NCBI GenBank assembly: GCA_963931165.1
Contig: OZ006985.1
Coordinates: forward strand, 744,001 to 808,000
Source: Ornithoclostridium sp944380285
GTDB lineage: Bacteria > Bacillota > Clostridia > Christensenellales > UBA3700
Direction: 5' to 3'
Length of the DNA stretch: 64,000 nucleotides
Shown: one piece after another, positions 24,925-32,870 of the stretch
Position numbering within the stretch: the first letter of the stretch is position 1
Layout of the letters: every line of letters begins with the position of its first letter
The notes under the pieces: generated by a model
The model's database searches: none
Told to the model about the DNA's origin: nothing
What the model saw: only the letters and a program-made list of their open reading frames with translations
Program-made: the position numbers and the translations under genes

Positions 24925-25832
24925 AGACCAAATTGCGTGCGCTCGGCAGCCTCGTGCTTCGCAACCTCAAAATTTTCCTCAGCGACAGGGCAGGGGTGTT
25001 CTTCTCGCTGCTCGCGCCGCTCATTGTGCTGTTTTTGTATCTGCTCTTCCTCAAAGACGTGCAGCTCGATTCGATCAAGGCGATGTTCGAGGGCGTGCCC
25101 GTCGACGAGCAGCTTCTCGACAACATCATCAACAATTGGATGCTAGCCGGCGTCGTATCCGTCGCGTGTATCACCGTCTCTTTCTCCGCCCAGGAGCGGT
25201 TCATCAAGGATAAGGAGACGGGCGTCATCGCCGACATCAAGTCGTCGCCCGTCGCGCGCCCCGTCATCGACGCATCCTACTTTTTGTCAAATCTCGCGAT
25301 CACCGTCTGCATTTGCGGCATCGTGCTCGCAGTCGCGCTCGTCTATGTCGCGATCGCCGGCTGGACTCTGTCTTTCGGCGACGTCGTCGGCTTGATAGGC
25401 GCGCTGCTGATGTCGTCGCTGTCCGCAAGCCTCGTCACGGGGCTCATCTCCAAGGCGGTCAAGACAAGCTCTCAACACGGAGCGCTCGTCGGCATCGTCA
25501 GCGCGGCGATAGGCTTCCTCATGGGCGCGTATATGCCCACATCCATCTTCCCGACCGCGGTGCAATATGTGACGCTGTTCGTGCCGGGAACATACTCGGC
25601 GGCGCTCTTCCGCGAACTGTTTATGCGCGGCGCGATAGAGGACCTCGGCGGTCTGTCGGAGCAGGCGGCGGAGGCGATCGAGGAGGCGTACACCTTAAAA
25701 TTGGACTTCTTCGGCAAGGAGATAGGTCCCAAAGAGATCGCGATCGTCTTTGCGGCGACGATAGCGCTGTTCGCACTGCTTTGGGCGGTCTGCGCAATCG
25801 TAGGCAAAAAGAGGGCGGCAAAGAAGAGCTGA
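24921..25832 (+). CDS. ABC-2 type transporter permease
   Basis: 303 aa with about six membrane helices (first near 20-40, last near 278-298) and a long loop after helix 1. Plan of the ABC-2 membrane family (PF01061/PF12698). Partner of the preceding ATPase by overlap; the two form an efflux pump. A bidirectional terminator hairpin follows. Confidence 0.9.
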   Translation: MKTKLRALGSLVLRNLKIFLSDRAGVFFSLLAPLIVLFLYLLFLKDVQLDSIKAMFEGVPVDEQLLDNIINNWMLAGVVSVACITVSFSAQERFIKDKETGVIADIKSSPVARPVIDASYFLSNLAITVCICGIVLAVALVYVAIAGWTLSFGDVVGLIGALLMSSLSASLVTGLISKAVKTSSQHGALVGIVSAAIGFLMGAYMPTSIFPTAVQYVTLFVPGTYSAALFRELFMRGAIEDLGGLSEQAAEAIEEAYTLKLDFFGKEIGPKEIAIVFAATIALFALLWAVCAIVGKKRAAKKS

Positions 25833-25885
25833 GCCGCATTCGCAAGACAAAAAGCCGCTGCTTGGCGGCGAGTTGGAAAGTAAAT

Positions 25886-25912
25886 CAAAGCGCGCGAGAT
25901 CCGCGCGCTTTG
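25886..25912. terminator. Terminator-like hairpin between convergent genes
   Basis: Perfect 11-bp arms 25886-25896 and 25902-25912 with loop AGATC, between the ABC permease (+) and spmB (-). Only weak T-runs, so it may work in both directions or need Rho. Confidence 0.6.
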
Positions 25913-25945
25913 TCATTGTTCGAGGTCGGAGACAAATCGGCTTGC

Positions 25946-26461
25946 TCACATCAACGTGCAAAGCAGACAGGACACCACCGCGCCCAAAAGAGTGCAGAAC
26001 AGCGAGACGGGCAGCACGTAGCGCAGCTTGCGCACCTTGGTCGTGGACACATAGACGGTGCAGACATAAAAGACGGTCTCGCTTGCGCCGACGATCACGC
26101 TGCCGCAGCGCGCGATGTAGCTGTCCGCGCCGTATTCGGCGATCAATTTTTCCAGCACCGCGAGCGAGCCGTTGCCGCTCAAAGGGCGGACGATGACCAG
26201 CTCGCAAAGTTGCTCGGGAATGCCCAAAAAGCGGAACAGCGGAGCGAGCAGATCGGTGAGCGCGGCGGACATGCCGCTGACCGAAAACAGCTCGGTCGCG
26301 ATCAGCACCGCGCATATGTAGGGAAAGACGGACAGCACGAGTTTGACGCCCTCTCGTGCGCCTGCAACGAAGCTGTCATAGACGTTGACGCGGCAAAAGA
26401 AGCCTATCGCCAAAACGGCGATTATGAACACGGGCAGGAAAAATTCACTCAAAGCGCGCAC
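25946..26461 (-). CDS. spmB: Spore maturation protein B
   Basis: 171 aa, four or five membrane helices, with RPLSGNGSLAVLEKLIAEYG and VGASETVFYVCTVYV, the conserved nucleoside-recognition segments of SpmB. SpmA and SpmB are needed for spore-core dehydration and heat resistance. Its start overlaps spmA by 17 bp. The pair marks the host as a spore former or a recent descendant. Confidence 0.93.
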   Translation of the reverse strand: MRALSEFFLPVFIIAVLAIGFFCRVNVYDSFVAGAREGVKLVLSVFPYICAVLIATELFSVSGMSAALTDLLAPLFRFLGIPEQLCELVIVRPLSGNGSLAVLEKLIAEYGADSYIARCGSVIVGASETVFYVCTVYVSTTKVRKLRYVLPVSLFCTLLGAVVSCLLCTLM

Positions 26462-27050
26462 CTTTGAGAGGAGCGGGCGGCGACGGCTTTTTGCGCGTCT
26501 TCTTTGCCGAGAGCGCTTTGACGATCGCCACTCCGACCACCGTCGCGACGCTCGTCGCCAAGAGCGACGGCAAGATGATGTCGCCGGGAGATGCCGAGCC
26601 CGCAGCCGCGCGAAGCCCGACTACCGTCGCGGGGATGAGCTGTATCGACGTCGCGTTGATCACGAGGAAGAGGATCATGTTGTCGGTCGCGCGAGGCGTG
26701 CCGTCCTGCATGCGCTCCATCGCCTTTATCCCGAGCGGCGTCGCCGCGCCGCCCATCCCCAAAAAGTTGGCGGTGAAGTTGAGGGTGATGAGGTCGAGCG
26801 TCTCGCCGTCTTCGCCTTTGAACAGCTTGCGCGTCAGCGGCGAGCACGCCCTGCCCAGAGCCTTGCTCATCCCCACCTTGTTCATGATGTCGAGGACGGA
26901 CAGCCAGATCGCATAGATCGCGCAAAGTTTGAGCGAGAGCGCGATCGCGCCCGACGCGCCGTCTATCATCGCCGGGAACGCCTGCGACGGCGAGACAAAG
27001 ATCGTCATCACGAGCGACGAAAACATCATCACGAAAAATACGCCGTTCAT
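26445..27050 (-). CDS. spmA: Spore maturation protein A
   Basis: 201 aa, membrane protein. LNFTANFLGMGGAATPLGIKAMERMQ and NMILFLVINATSIQLIPATVVGLRAAAGSASP are diagnostic SpmA segments. First gene of the spmAB pair. In other bacteria it is under mother-cell sigma control; no such promoter could be assigned here. Confidence 0.94.
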   Translation of the reverse strand: MNGVFFVMMFSSLVMTIFVSPSQAFPAMIDGASGAIALSLKLCAIYAIWLSVLDIMNKVGMSKALGRACSPLTRKLFKGEDGETLDLITLNFTANFLGMGGAATPLGIKAMERMQDGTPRATDNMILFLVINATSIQLIPATVVGLRAAAGSASPGDIILPSLLATSVATVVGVAIVKALSAKKTRKKPSPPAPLKGARFE

Positions 27051-27106
27051 ACCGCTATTTTACTGCCGGGCAGTCCGCGATATGCGCCGCGCCGGGGCGA
27101 AAACAT

Positions 27107-27135
27107 TTTACAAATGCGCGCGGAAGATATATAAT
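27107..27135 (+). promoter_or_regulatory. Promoter of the metG operon
   Basis: TTTACA (27107-27112), 17 bp, TATAAT (27130-27135), with a 40-nt leader carrying a short GCGC/GCGC hairpin before GAGGAGGAG. Confidence 0.7.
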
Positions 27136-27181
27136 ATATAAAATCGACATCAGCGTGCGCTTATGCGCCGAGGAGGAGTTT

Positions 27182-29140
27182 ATGGCTTCCAAATATTACA
27201 TCACCACCGCGATCGCCTACGCGTCCGGCAAGCCGCATATCGGCAACACCTATGAGATCGTGCTCGCCGACGTGCTGGCGCGCTTCCGCCGCAAGCAGGG
27301 CTACGACGTCTTCTTTCAGACGGGAACGGACGAGCACGGCGAAAAAAATCAGCTCAAAGCGGAGGCGGCAGGCGTTACGCCGCAGCAGCTCGTCGACCGC
27401 AATTCCGCCGAGATCAAGCGCATTTGGGACCTGATGGGTACGTCCTACGACCGCTTCATCCGCACGACCGAGCCCTATCACAAGGAGCAGGTCGCGAAGA
27501 TCTTCGACAAGTTTTTGAAGTCGGGCGACATCTACAAGGGCGAGTACAGCGGCTGGTATTGCACGCCGTGCGAGTCCTTTTGGACGGAGAGCCAGCTCGT
27601 CGACGGCAAGTGCCCCGACTGCGGCAGAGAGGTCAAACTCGCCAAAGAAGAGGCGTACTTCTTCCGCATGAGCAAGTATGCGGACGCGTTGATGAAGTAC
27701 TACGACGAGCATCCCGAGTTCATCGTCCCCGTCTCGCGCAAAAAGGAGATGGTCAACAACTTCCTCAAGCCCGGGCTTCAGGACCTGTGCGTCAGCCGCA
27801 CGACGTTCGATTGGGGCATCAAGGTCAACAGCGATCCGCGCCATGTCGTCTATGTCTGGCTGGACGCGCTGACCAACTACATCACGGGACTGGGGTATGA
27901 CGTCGACGGCAAAAACGACCCCAAATTCGACAAGTATTGGCCTGCGGACGTGCACGTCGTCGGCAAGGATATCGTCAGATTCCATACGATCTATTGGCCC
28001 ATCTTCTTGATGGCGCTGGGTCTGCCGCTGCCCAAGCAGGTGTTCGGGCACGCGTGGCTGTTGCAGGACGGCGGCAAGATGAGCAAGTCCAAGGGCAACG
28101 TCATGTACGCCGACGACATGGTCGACATCTACGGCGTCGACGCGGTCCGCTATTGCCTGATAAGCATGATGCCGTACGACAACGACGGCGTGATCGGCTG
28201 GGATCAGGTCACCGAACTCATCAACGGCGAACTTGCCAACGTCTTCGGCAACCTCGTCAACCGCACCGTCGCAATGATCAACAAATATTTCGGCGGCGAG
28301 GTGTTTGACGCAGGCGTCGCCGAAGAGGTCGACGACGACCTCAAAGCGGTCGCGACCGCGGCGTATGCCAAGTTTGAAAAGGATATGGAGGCGTTCCGCG
28401 TCGCCGACGCGCTGGGCGAGATCGTCTCCGTCTACCGCCGCGCGAACAAGTATATCGACGAGACCGCGCCGTGGGCGCTCGCCAAGGACGAGTCCAAAAA
28501 GGACAGACTGCGCACGGTGCTGTACAATCTGTGCGAGAGCATAGTCATCGCGACGAGCATGCTCGAGTGCTTTATGCCGGGCAAGTGCGCGAAGGTGTTC
28601 GAGGAGCTGGGCTCGACTTCGAGAGAGTTCGCGGCGCTCGGCAAGTTCGGCGTTCAGAAGAGCTACAAGGTCGTCGAAAAGGCGGAGATCCTCTTCTCGC
28701 GCCTCGACGCCAAGGAGATCAACGACAGGGTCGAGGCGATGTTCGAAGAGCGCGCCAAAGCCGCCGAAAAGGAGCAAAAGCCGCAACAGGTCGAACAAAA
28801 ACCGTCAAAGAGCGAGATCGCTATCGACGACTTCGCCAAGGTCGAACTCAAAGTGGGCAAGGTCGTCGCGTGCGAAAAAGTGCCCAAGGCGGACAAGCTG
28901 CTTTGCTCCAAGATCGACATCGGCGAGGACAGTCCGCGCACCGTCGTCAGCGGCATCGCCGCATACTATTCGCCCGAACAGATGATCGGCAAAAGAGTGG
29001 TCGTCGTCACCAACCTCAAACCCGTCAAGCTGCGCGGCATATTGTCCGAGGGCATGATCCTCTGCGCCGAGGGTGCGGACGGCAAACTGTCCGTCGTGTC
29101 GCCCGAGGGCGAGATCGCGCCGGGCGGAGAGGTCAGATGA
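27182..29140 (+). CDS. metG: Methionyl-tRNA synthetase
   Basis: 652 aa. It charges tRNA-Met. HIGN near residue 15 (HIGH motif), one zinc knuckle (CTPCESFW ... CPDCGRE, about 127-150), KMSKSKGN near residue 300, and a C-terminal Trbp111/EMAP tRNA-binding domain (about 545-652) after a Lys/Glu/Gln linker. Start at 27182 follows GAGGAGGAG; a longer reading from 27155 adds only leader. ATGA overlap with tatD. Confidence 0.97.
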   Translation: MASKYYITTAIAYASGKPHIGNTYEIVLADVLARFRRKQGYDVFFQTGTDEHGEKNQLKAEAAGVTPQQLVDRNSAEIKRIWDLMGTSYDRFIRTTEPYHKEQVAKIFDKFLKSGDIYKGEYSGWYCTPCESFWTESQLVDGKCPDCGREVKLAKEEAYFFRMSKYADALMKYYDEHPEFIVPVSRKKEMVNNFLKPGLQDLCVSRTTFDWGIKVNSDPRHVVYVWLDALTNYITGLGYDVDGKNDPKFDKYWPADVHVVGKDIVRFHTIYWPIFLMALGLPLPKQVFGHAWLLQDGGKMSKSKGNVMYADDMVDIYGVDAVRYCLISMMPYDNDGVIGWDQVTELINGELANVFGNLVNRTVAMINKYFGGEVFDAGVAEEVDDDLKAVATAAYAKFEKDMEAFRVADALGEIVSVYRRANKYIDETAPWALAKDESKKDRLRTVLYNLCESIVIATSMLECFMPGKCAKVFEELGSTSREFAALGKFGVQKSYKVVEKAEILFSRLDAKEINDRVEAMFEERAKAAEKEQKPQQVEQKPSKSEIAIDDFAKVELKVGKVVACEKVPKADKLLCSKIDIGEDSPRTVVSGIAAYYSPEQMIGKRVVVVTNLKPVKLRGILSEGMILCAEGADGKLSVVSPEGEIAPGGEVR

Positions 29141-29916
29141 TCGATTCGCACGCGCATATCACCGAAGAGAGACTGCTGCCCGAGAGCGGCAGGATCATTG
29201 CCGACATGCACGCAGACGGCTTGACCGCATTGATAGAGGCAGGCTGTGACGCCGCGACGTCCGCTCAGGCGGCAAAGCTCGCCGAGGACAACGAAGGAGT
29301 GTTCGCGATCGTCGGCACTCACCCCGAGTTCGCCGCTGACTACGGCGACGACGAGGCGGCGCTCTATGCGCGCCTTTCGGCGATGCCAAAGGTGGTCGGC
29401 ATAGGGGAGATAGGGCTGGATTACTATTATGAGACGCCGCCGCGCGACATCCAAAAACGCGCGTTCGCCGCGCAATTGGAGCTGGCGCACTCGCTGCATA
29501 TGCCCGTCGCGCTCCACATCCGCGACGCGTACGGCGACCTCGCCGACATCCTCAAAGAGCACCCGTCGTGGGTCGCCGACGGCATGCTGATGCACTGTTA
29601 CAGCGGCAGCGCCGAGTTCGTCAAACAGCTCGCGAGATATGACGCGTATTTTGCGTTCGGCGGAGCCGTCACGTTCAAAAACGCGAAAAAACAGGACGTC
29701 ATCCGCGCGGTGCCCAAAGACCGCATCCTCGTCGAGACGGACTGCCCGTATATGACCCCGGTGCCATTTCGCGGCAAGCTAAACGAGCCAAAGTATGTCC
29801 GCCATACGCTGGCGTTCGTCGCCGAGACGCTGGGCATGACGTTCGAGGAAGCGGAAAAACTCACCGAACAAAACACACTTGCGCTCTTCCCCAAGATGAA
29901 GGCGTTTTTGCAATGA
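29137..29916 (+). CDS. tatD: TatD-family metal-dependent DNase
   Basis: 259 aa. DSHAHI, GEIGLDYYYETPPRDIQ, HIRDAYGD, MHCYSGS and ETDCPYMTPVPFRGKLNEP are the metal-binding and signature blocks of TatD/YcfH hydrolases, which trim DNA 3' ends. The metG-tatD-(x)-rsmA order is common in Firmicutes. ATGA overlaps on both sides. Confidence 0.94.
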   Translation: MIDSHAHITEERLLPESGRIIADMHADGLTALIEAGCDAATSAQAAKLAEDNEGVFAIVGTHPEFAADYGDDEAALYARLSAMPKVVGIGEIGLDYYYETPPRDIQKRAFAAQLELAHSLHMPVALHIRDAYGDLADILKEHPSWVADGMLMHCYSGSAEFVKQLARYDAYFAFGGAVTFKNAKKQDVIRAVPKDRILVETDCPYMTPVPFRGKLNEPKYVRHTLAFVAETLGMTFEEAEKLTEQNTLALFPKMKAFLQ

Positions 29917-30539
29917 AAGATCAATATGTTTACTTGATGGGCAGGGGACTTTACGTCAACCTTACCAACAGATGCAGCAACCGCTGCGACTTCTGCGTGC
30001 GTAACTACGACGTCGATCCCGCCAAAAAGCACGGCTTCGCCGGGTATGACCTTTGGCTCGACCACGAGCCGTCCGCGCAAGAGGTCATCGACAGGGCGCG
30101 CGCCGTGCTCGACGCTCACCCCGAGGTCGAAGAGGTCGTGTTCTGCGGCTACGGCGAACCGACATACCGCGTCGAACAGCTTTGCGCGGTCGCCGACTTC
30201 GCGCACGAGAGAGGGCTCAAAACGCGTCTCAATACCAACGGGCAGGGCAACGCGATCAACGGCCGCGACATCACCGACGACATCGTGTCGCACATCGACT
30301 CGATCGGCGTCAGCCTCAACGCGACGGACGCGGAAAAGTATGACGCGATCTGTCACAGCGAGTGGGGAGAGAGGGGCTTCGACCTGATGCTCGCCTTCGC
30401 CGAAGAGTGCGTGAAAAAGGGCGGCAACGTGTCGCTGTCGGTCGTCGACATCATTGGTGAAGAGGAGACAGCCAAGGCGCGGACGATCGCCGAAAAGATA
30501 GGCGCAAAGCTGCGCGTGCGCAAGATGATAGATGGATAA
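29913..30539 (+). CDS. TatD-associated radical SAM protein
   Basis: 208 aa. Iron-sulfur motif CSNRCDFC (Cx3Cx2C) near residue 22, GGxP-like FCGYGEPTYR and LNTNGQGN strands. Short radical SAM proteins encoded next to tatD form a recognised family (TIGR04038-like) whose reaction is unknown. It overlaps rsmA by 8 bp. In many relatives the RNase M5 gene rnmV sits in this operon; it is absent here. Confidence 0.88.
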   Translation: MKDQYVYLMGRGLYVNLTNRCSNRCDFCVRNYDVDPAKKHGFAGYDLWLDHEPSAQEVIDRARAVLDAHPEVEEVVFCGYGEPTYRVEQLCAVADFAHERGLKTRLNTNGQGNAINGRDITDDIVSHIDSIGVSLNATDAEKYDAICHSEWGERGFDLMLAFAEECVKKGGNVSLSVVDIIGEEETAKARTIAEKIGAKLRVRKMIDG

Positions 30540-31353
30540 GATCGCGGACATCCTCAAAAGACACGGCTTCGGCTTTGACAAGCGGCTCGGTCAAAACTTT
30601 TTGACCGACGCCAATCTGCTTGCCGCGATCGCCGACGACGCCGGAGTGACGGCGGAAGATACCGTGCTCGAGATCGGCGCGGGAGCGGGCACGCTGACGC
30701 GCGCGCTCGCGGACAGGGCGGCGCGGGTAGTCGCGCTCGAAGTGGACGAGCACTTGCGCCCCGTCCTTGCCGAGACGCTTGCGGACAAGGGCAACGCCAA
30801 GGTCGTGTTCAAGGACTTCCGCTCGGTCGGAGACGATGAACTTCGCGCGCTGGTCGGCGACGCGTTCAAGGTGGTCGCCAACCTGCCGTACTACATCACG
30901 ACGCCGATCGTGATGCGCTTTGTCGAAGGGGACGTGCGCCCCGTGAGCATGTCGGTGATGGTCCAAAAAGAAGTCGCCGACCGCCTCGCCGCCGCACCCG
31001 GGACTGCCGATTACGGCGCGATCACCGCGTCGGTCGCGCTCTGCTGCGACGTCAGGATAACGAGGTTCGTTCCGCGGTCGCTGTTCACGCCGCCTCCAAA
31101 TGTCGACAGCAGCGTCGTCAGACTTGATTTTGTAGACAAGCTGCCGAGGGAAGAGGAACAAAAGACGCGCCGACTGATCGGCGCGGCGTTCGCGATGAGG
31201 CGCAAGACTTTGGTCAACAATCTCGCCCGCTGCGGGTACTCAAAAGAGGCTGTCGCCGCGGCGCTCGAAAAGATGGGGCTGCGCGCCGACGTCAGAGGAG
31301 AAACGCTGTCCTACCTCGACTTTGCAAAATTGCAAAATTTGCTGTCTGTGTAG
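30532..31353 (+). CDS. rsmA: 16S rRNA dimethyladenosine transferase
   Basis: 273 aa. KRLGQNFLTD, SAM motif LEIGAGAGTLT, catalytic NLPYYITTPI, and C-terminal VPRSLFTPPPNVDSSVVRL are RsmA/KsgA hallmarks. It dimethylates A1518 and A1519 of 16S rRNA late in small-subunit assembly. Last gene of the metG operon. Confidence 0.96.
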   Translation: MDKIADILKRHGFGFDKRLGQNFLTDANLLAAIADDAGVTAEDTVLEIGAGAGTLTRALADRAARVVALEVDEHLRPVLAETLADKGNAKVVFKDFRSVGDDELRALVGDAFKVVANLPYYITTPIVMRFVEGDVRPVSMSVMVQKEVADRLAAAPGTADYGAITASVALCCDVRITRFVPRSLFTPPPNVDSSVVRLDFVDKLPREEEQKTRRLIGAAFAMRRKTLVNNLARCGYSKEAVAAALEKMGLRADVRGETLSYLDFAKLQNLLSV

Positions 31354-31365
31354 GTTATCGGCACT

Positions 31366-31764
31366 TTATTGCTCAAACTCTTCCGGGTGAGAAGCGCGAT
31401 ATTCTCTTTCGCTCGCTTCAAGCTCGGAATATTTTTGTCTTATCTTTTTGTCGCGGTTGAACAACGTCAAACCGATCGCGATCGTCGCCGCGGTCACGGC
31501 GATCAACGCATAGCAAGCCGTCATTTCGCCGAGCACGCCCGTCAAAATGCATGCGTGCAGGGACGAAAGAACGATCAGCGTCAATATGCCGGCGCGCTGC
31601 ACGATGTAGCGGCCGGCGCGTTTGCCGCGCTCGCTGCGCGGGTCCTTGTGATAGCCGCCGAGCAATATCCCTCCGACGCCGAAGAGAAAGCATACGCCTA
31701 TCGCATAGACGGGCGCAAACACCACTGATACGATCACCGCAACTGCAATGTTGAGTTCGGGCAT
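31366..31764 (-). CDS. Small membrane protein of unknown function
   Basis: 132 aa. Three to four hydrophobic helices in the first 100 residues with a basic loop (HKDPRSERGKRAGR), then a charged tail (SELEASEREYRASHPEEFEQ). ATG at 31764 is preferred over GTG 31770 because GGAGG lies 5 nt ahead of it. No family recognised. Confidence 0.6.
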   Translation of the reverse strand: MPELNIAVAVIVSVVFAPVYAIGVCFLFGVGGILLGGYHKDPRSERGKRAGRYIVQRAGILTLIVLSSLHACILTGVLGEMTACYALIAVTAATIAIGLTLFNRDKKIRQKYSELEASEREYRASHPEEFEQ

Positions 31765-31901
31765 ATTCACCTCCGAAGACTTCCAAGTGCATTATAGCAT
31801 AACGGGGGGATTGTATCAATACAGATTTTTGCGGCAAACAGCGTTCGTTCGCGGAATATCGCGCGTCCGCTTAGACTATATTGAAGTGTAACGGAGGCGA
31901 T

Positions 31902-32672
31902 ATGAAAGTTGTCAACAGATTTGTGCTCAAAGCCGGCGACGAGGCAAAGGGCGTCGCAAAGATAGTGAAAGGCGGCGGCAAAAACTATGTCGAAGCGAGC
32001 TGCGCGGCGGCGTTCGACGCCGTGATCGCGAATGTCGGCGGCAAAGCGGTCGAAATCGGCGATGGCGGCGTGGAGGGAGAAGTGAGAGGAGTTGCGCTCT
32101 TCGGGGACGGCGTACTCGTCGCCTCGGGCGGCGAAGCGATCGGCTTTGCACCGAAAACCGTTCAAGAAACCGTGCCAGAAGCCGCGCCCGAAGAGACGGG
32201 GCAAGAGACCGAGGTGACGTCCGAAGAGAAACCTCAACCGCCGACCGAGAGCGCCGAAGATGAGAGCGCCGATGCCGAGCAAGGCGTCGAAGAGAAGCCC
32301 GAGGAGCTCGTTGAGCAGGGCGCGCCGGAAGATGAGCATGCTCCGCAAAGAGGGGGACAGGGCGAGTTCTTCAAGCTGATCGAACAAAAGCTGAAAGAGT
32401 TGTTCGACGGCAGAGAGAGGGCAAGCGAACTCGAAGCGCTGTTTCCCGACTCAAAGTGGGTGAGGGTGGATGACGGCGGCGAGGTGGCATACGTCGTCGG
32501 CGTGATCGGCGACCCCGTCAAGTTCATCTGTTACGGCGTACCCGACGCGGACGGCAGCGCTCCGCCGAAAGGCAAAGAGGAGAGCCGCCAATGGCTGCCC
32601 GTGCCCGGAGGAGGCGGATATTGGATGATGTATCAATCGGCGGAGGATGGGAGCACGCTGACCGCTTTTTGA
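31902..32672 (+). CDS. Protein with acidic linker and conserved C-terminal domain of unknown function
   Basis: 256 aa. The N-terminal 80 residues are small and glycine-rich (VIANVGGKAVEIGDGGVEGEV), then a Glu/Pro linker (about 90-155) and a C-terminal domain (about 160-250) with SKWVRVDDGGEVAYVVG, KFICYGVPDADG, RQWLPVPG and GYWMMYQSAEDG. I recall this C-terminal pattern from other Clostridia proteins of unknown function. ACGGAGG precedes the start. Confidence 0.68.
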   Translation: MKVVNRFVLKAGDEAKGVAKIVKGGGKNYVEASCAAAFDAVIANVGGKAVEIGDGGVEGEVRGVALFGDGVLVASGGEAIGFAPKTVQETVPEAAPEETGQETEVTSEEKPQPPTESAEDESADAEQGVEEKPEELVEQGAPEDEHAPQRGGQGEFFKLIEQKLKELFDGRERASELEALFPDSKWVRVDDGGEVAYVVGVIGDPVKFICYGVPDADGSAPPKGKEESRQWLPVPGGGGYWMMYQSAEDGSTLTAF

Positions 32673-32716
32673 GGACATGTATTGAGAAAACGCACAAATA
32701 TATCGGTTTTTGAAGG

Positions 32717-32743
32717 GGCGGAGCTAAAACAGAAGGCTCCGCC
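32717..32743 (+). terminator. Possible weak terminator
   Basis: GGCGGAGC (32717) and GCTCCGCC (32736) pair after the gene ending at 32672. No T-run. Confidence 0.35.
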
Positions 32744-32811
32744 TCTCGTCCCCGCGGATACATTATAATGTAATTATTAGGTAAAATCTCGCCGTCCGAG
32801 CCGCGAATATA

Positions 32812-32840
32812 TTGACCGAATATATGCTTTGGCATAAAAT
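32812..32840 (+). promoter_or_regulatory. Promoter of the MacB-like transporter
   Basis: TTGACC (32812-32817), 17 bp, TAAAAT (32835-32840), about 30 nt before the start codon. Confidence 0.65.
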
Positions 32841-32870
32841 AGATGTACGACAAGAAAAAGGCAGGTGTTT

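Noticed and set aside
27161..28798. 545-codon antisense frame opposite metG
   Set aside because: metG is certain from HIGH, KMSKS and zinc motifs; the antisense frame is a codon-bias artefact.
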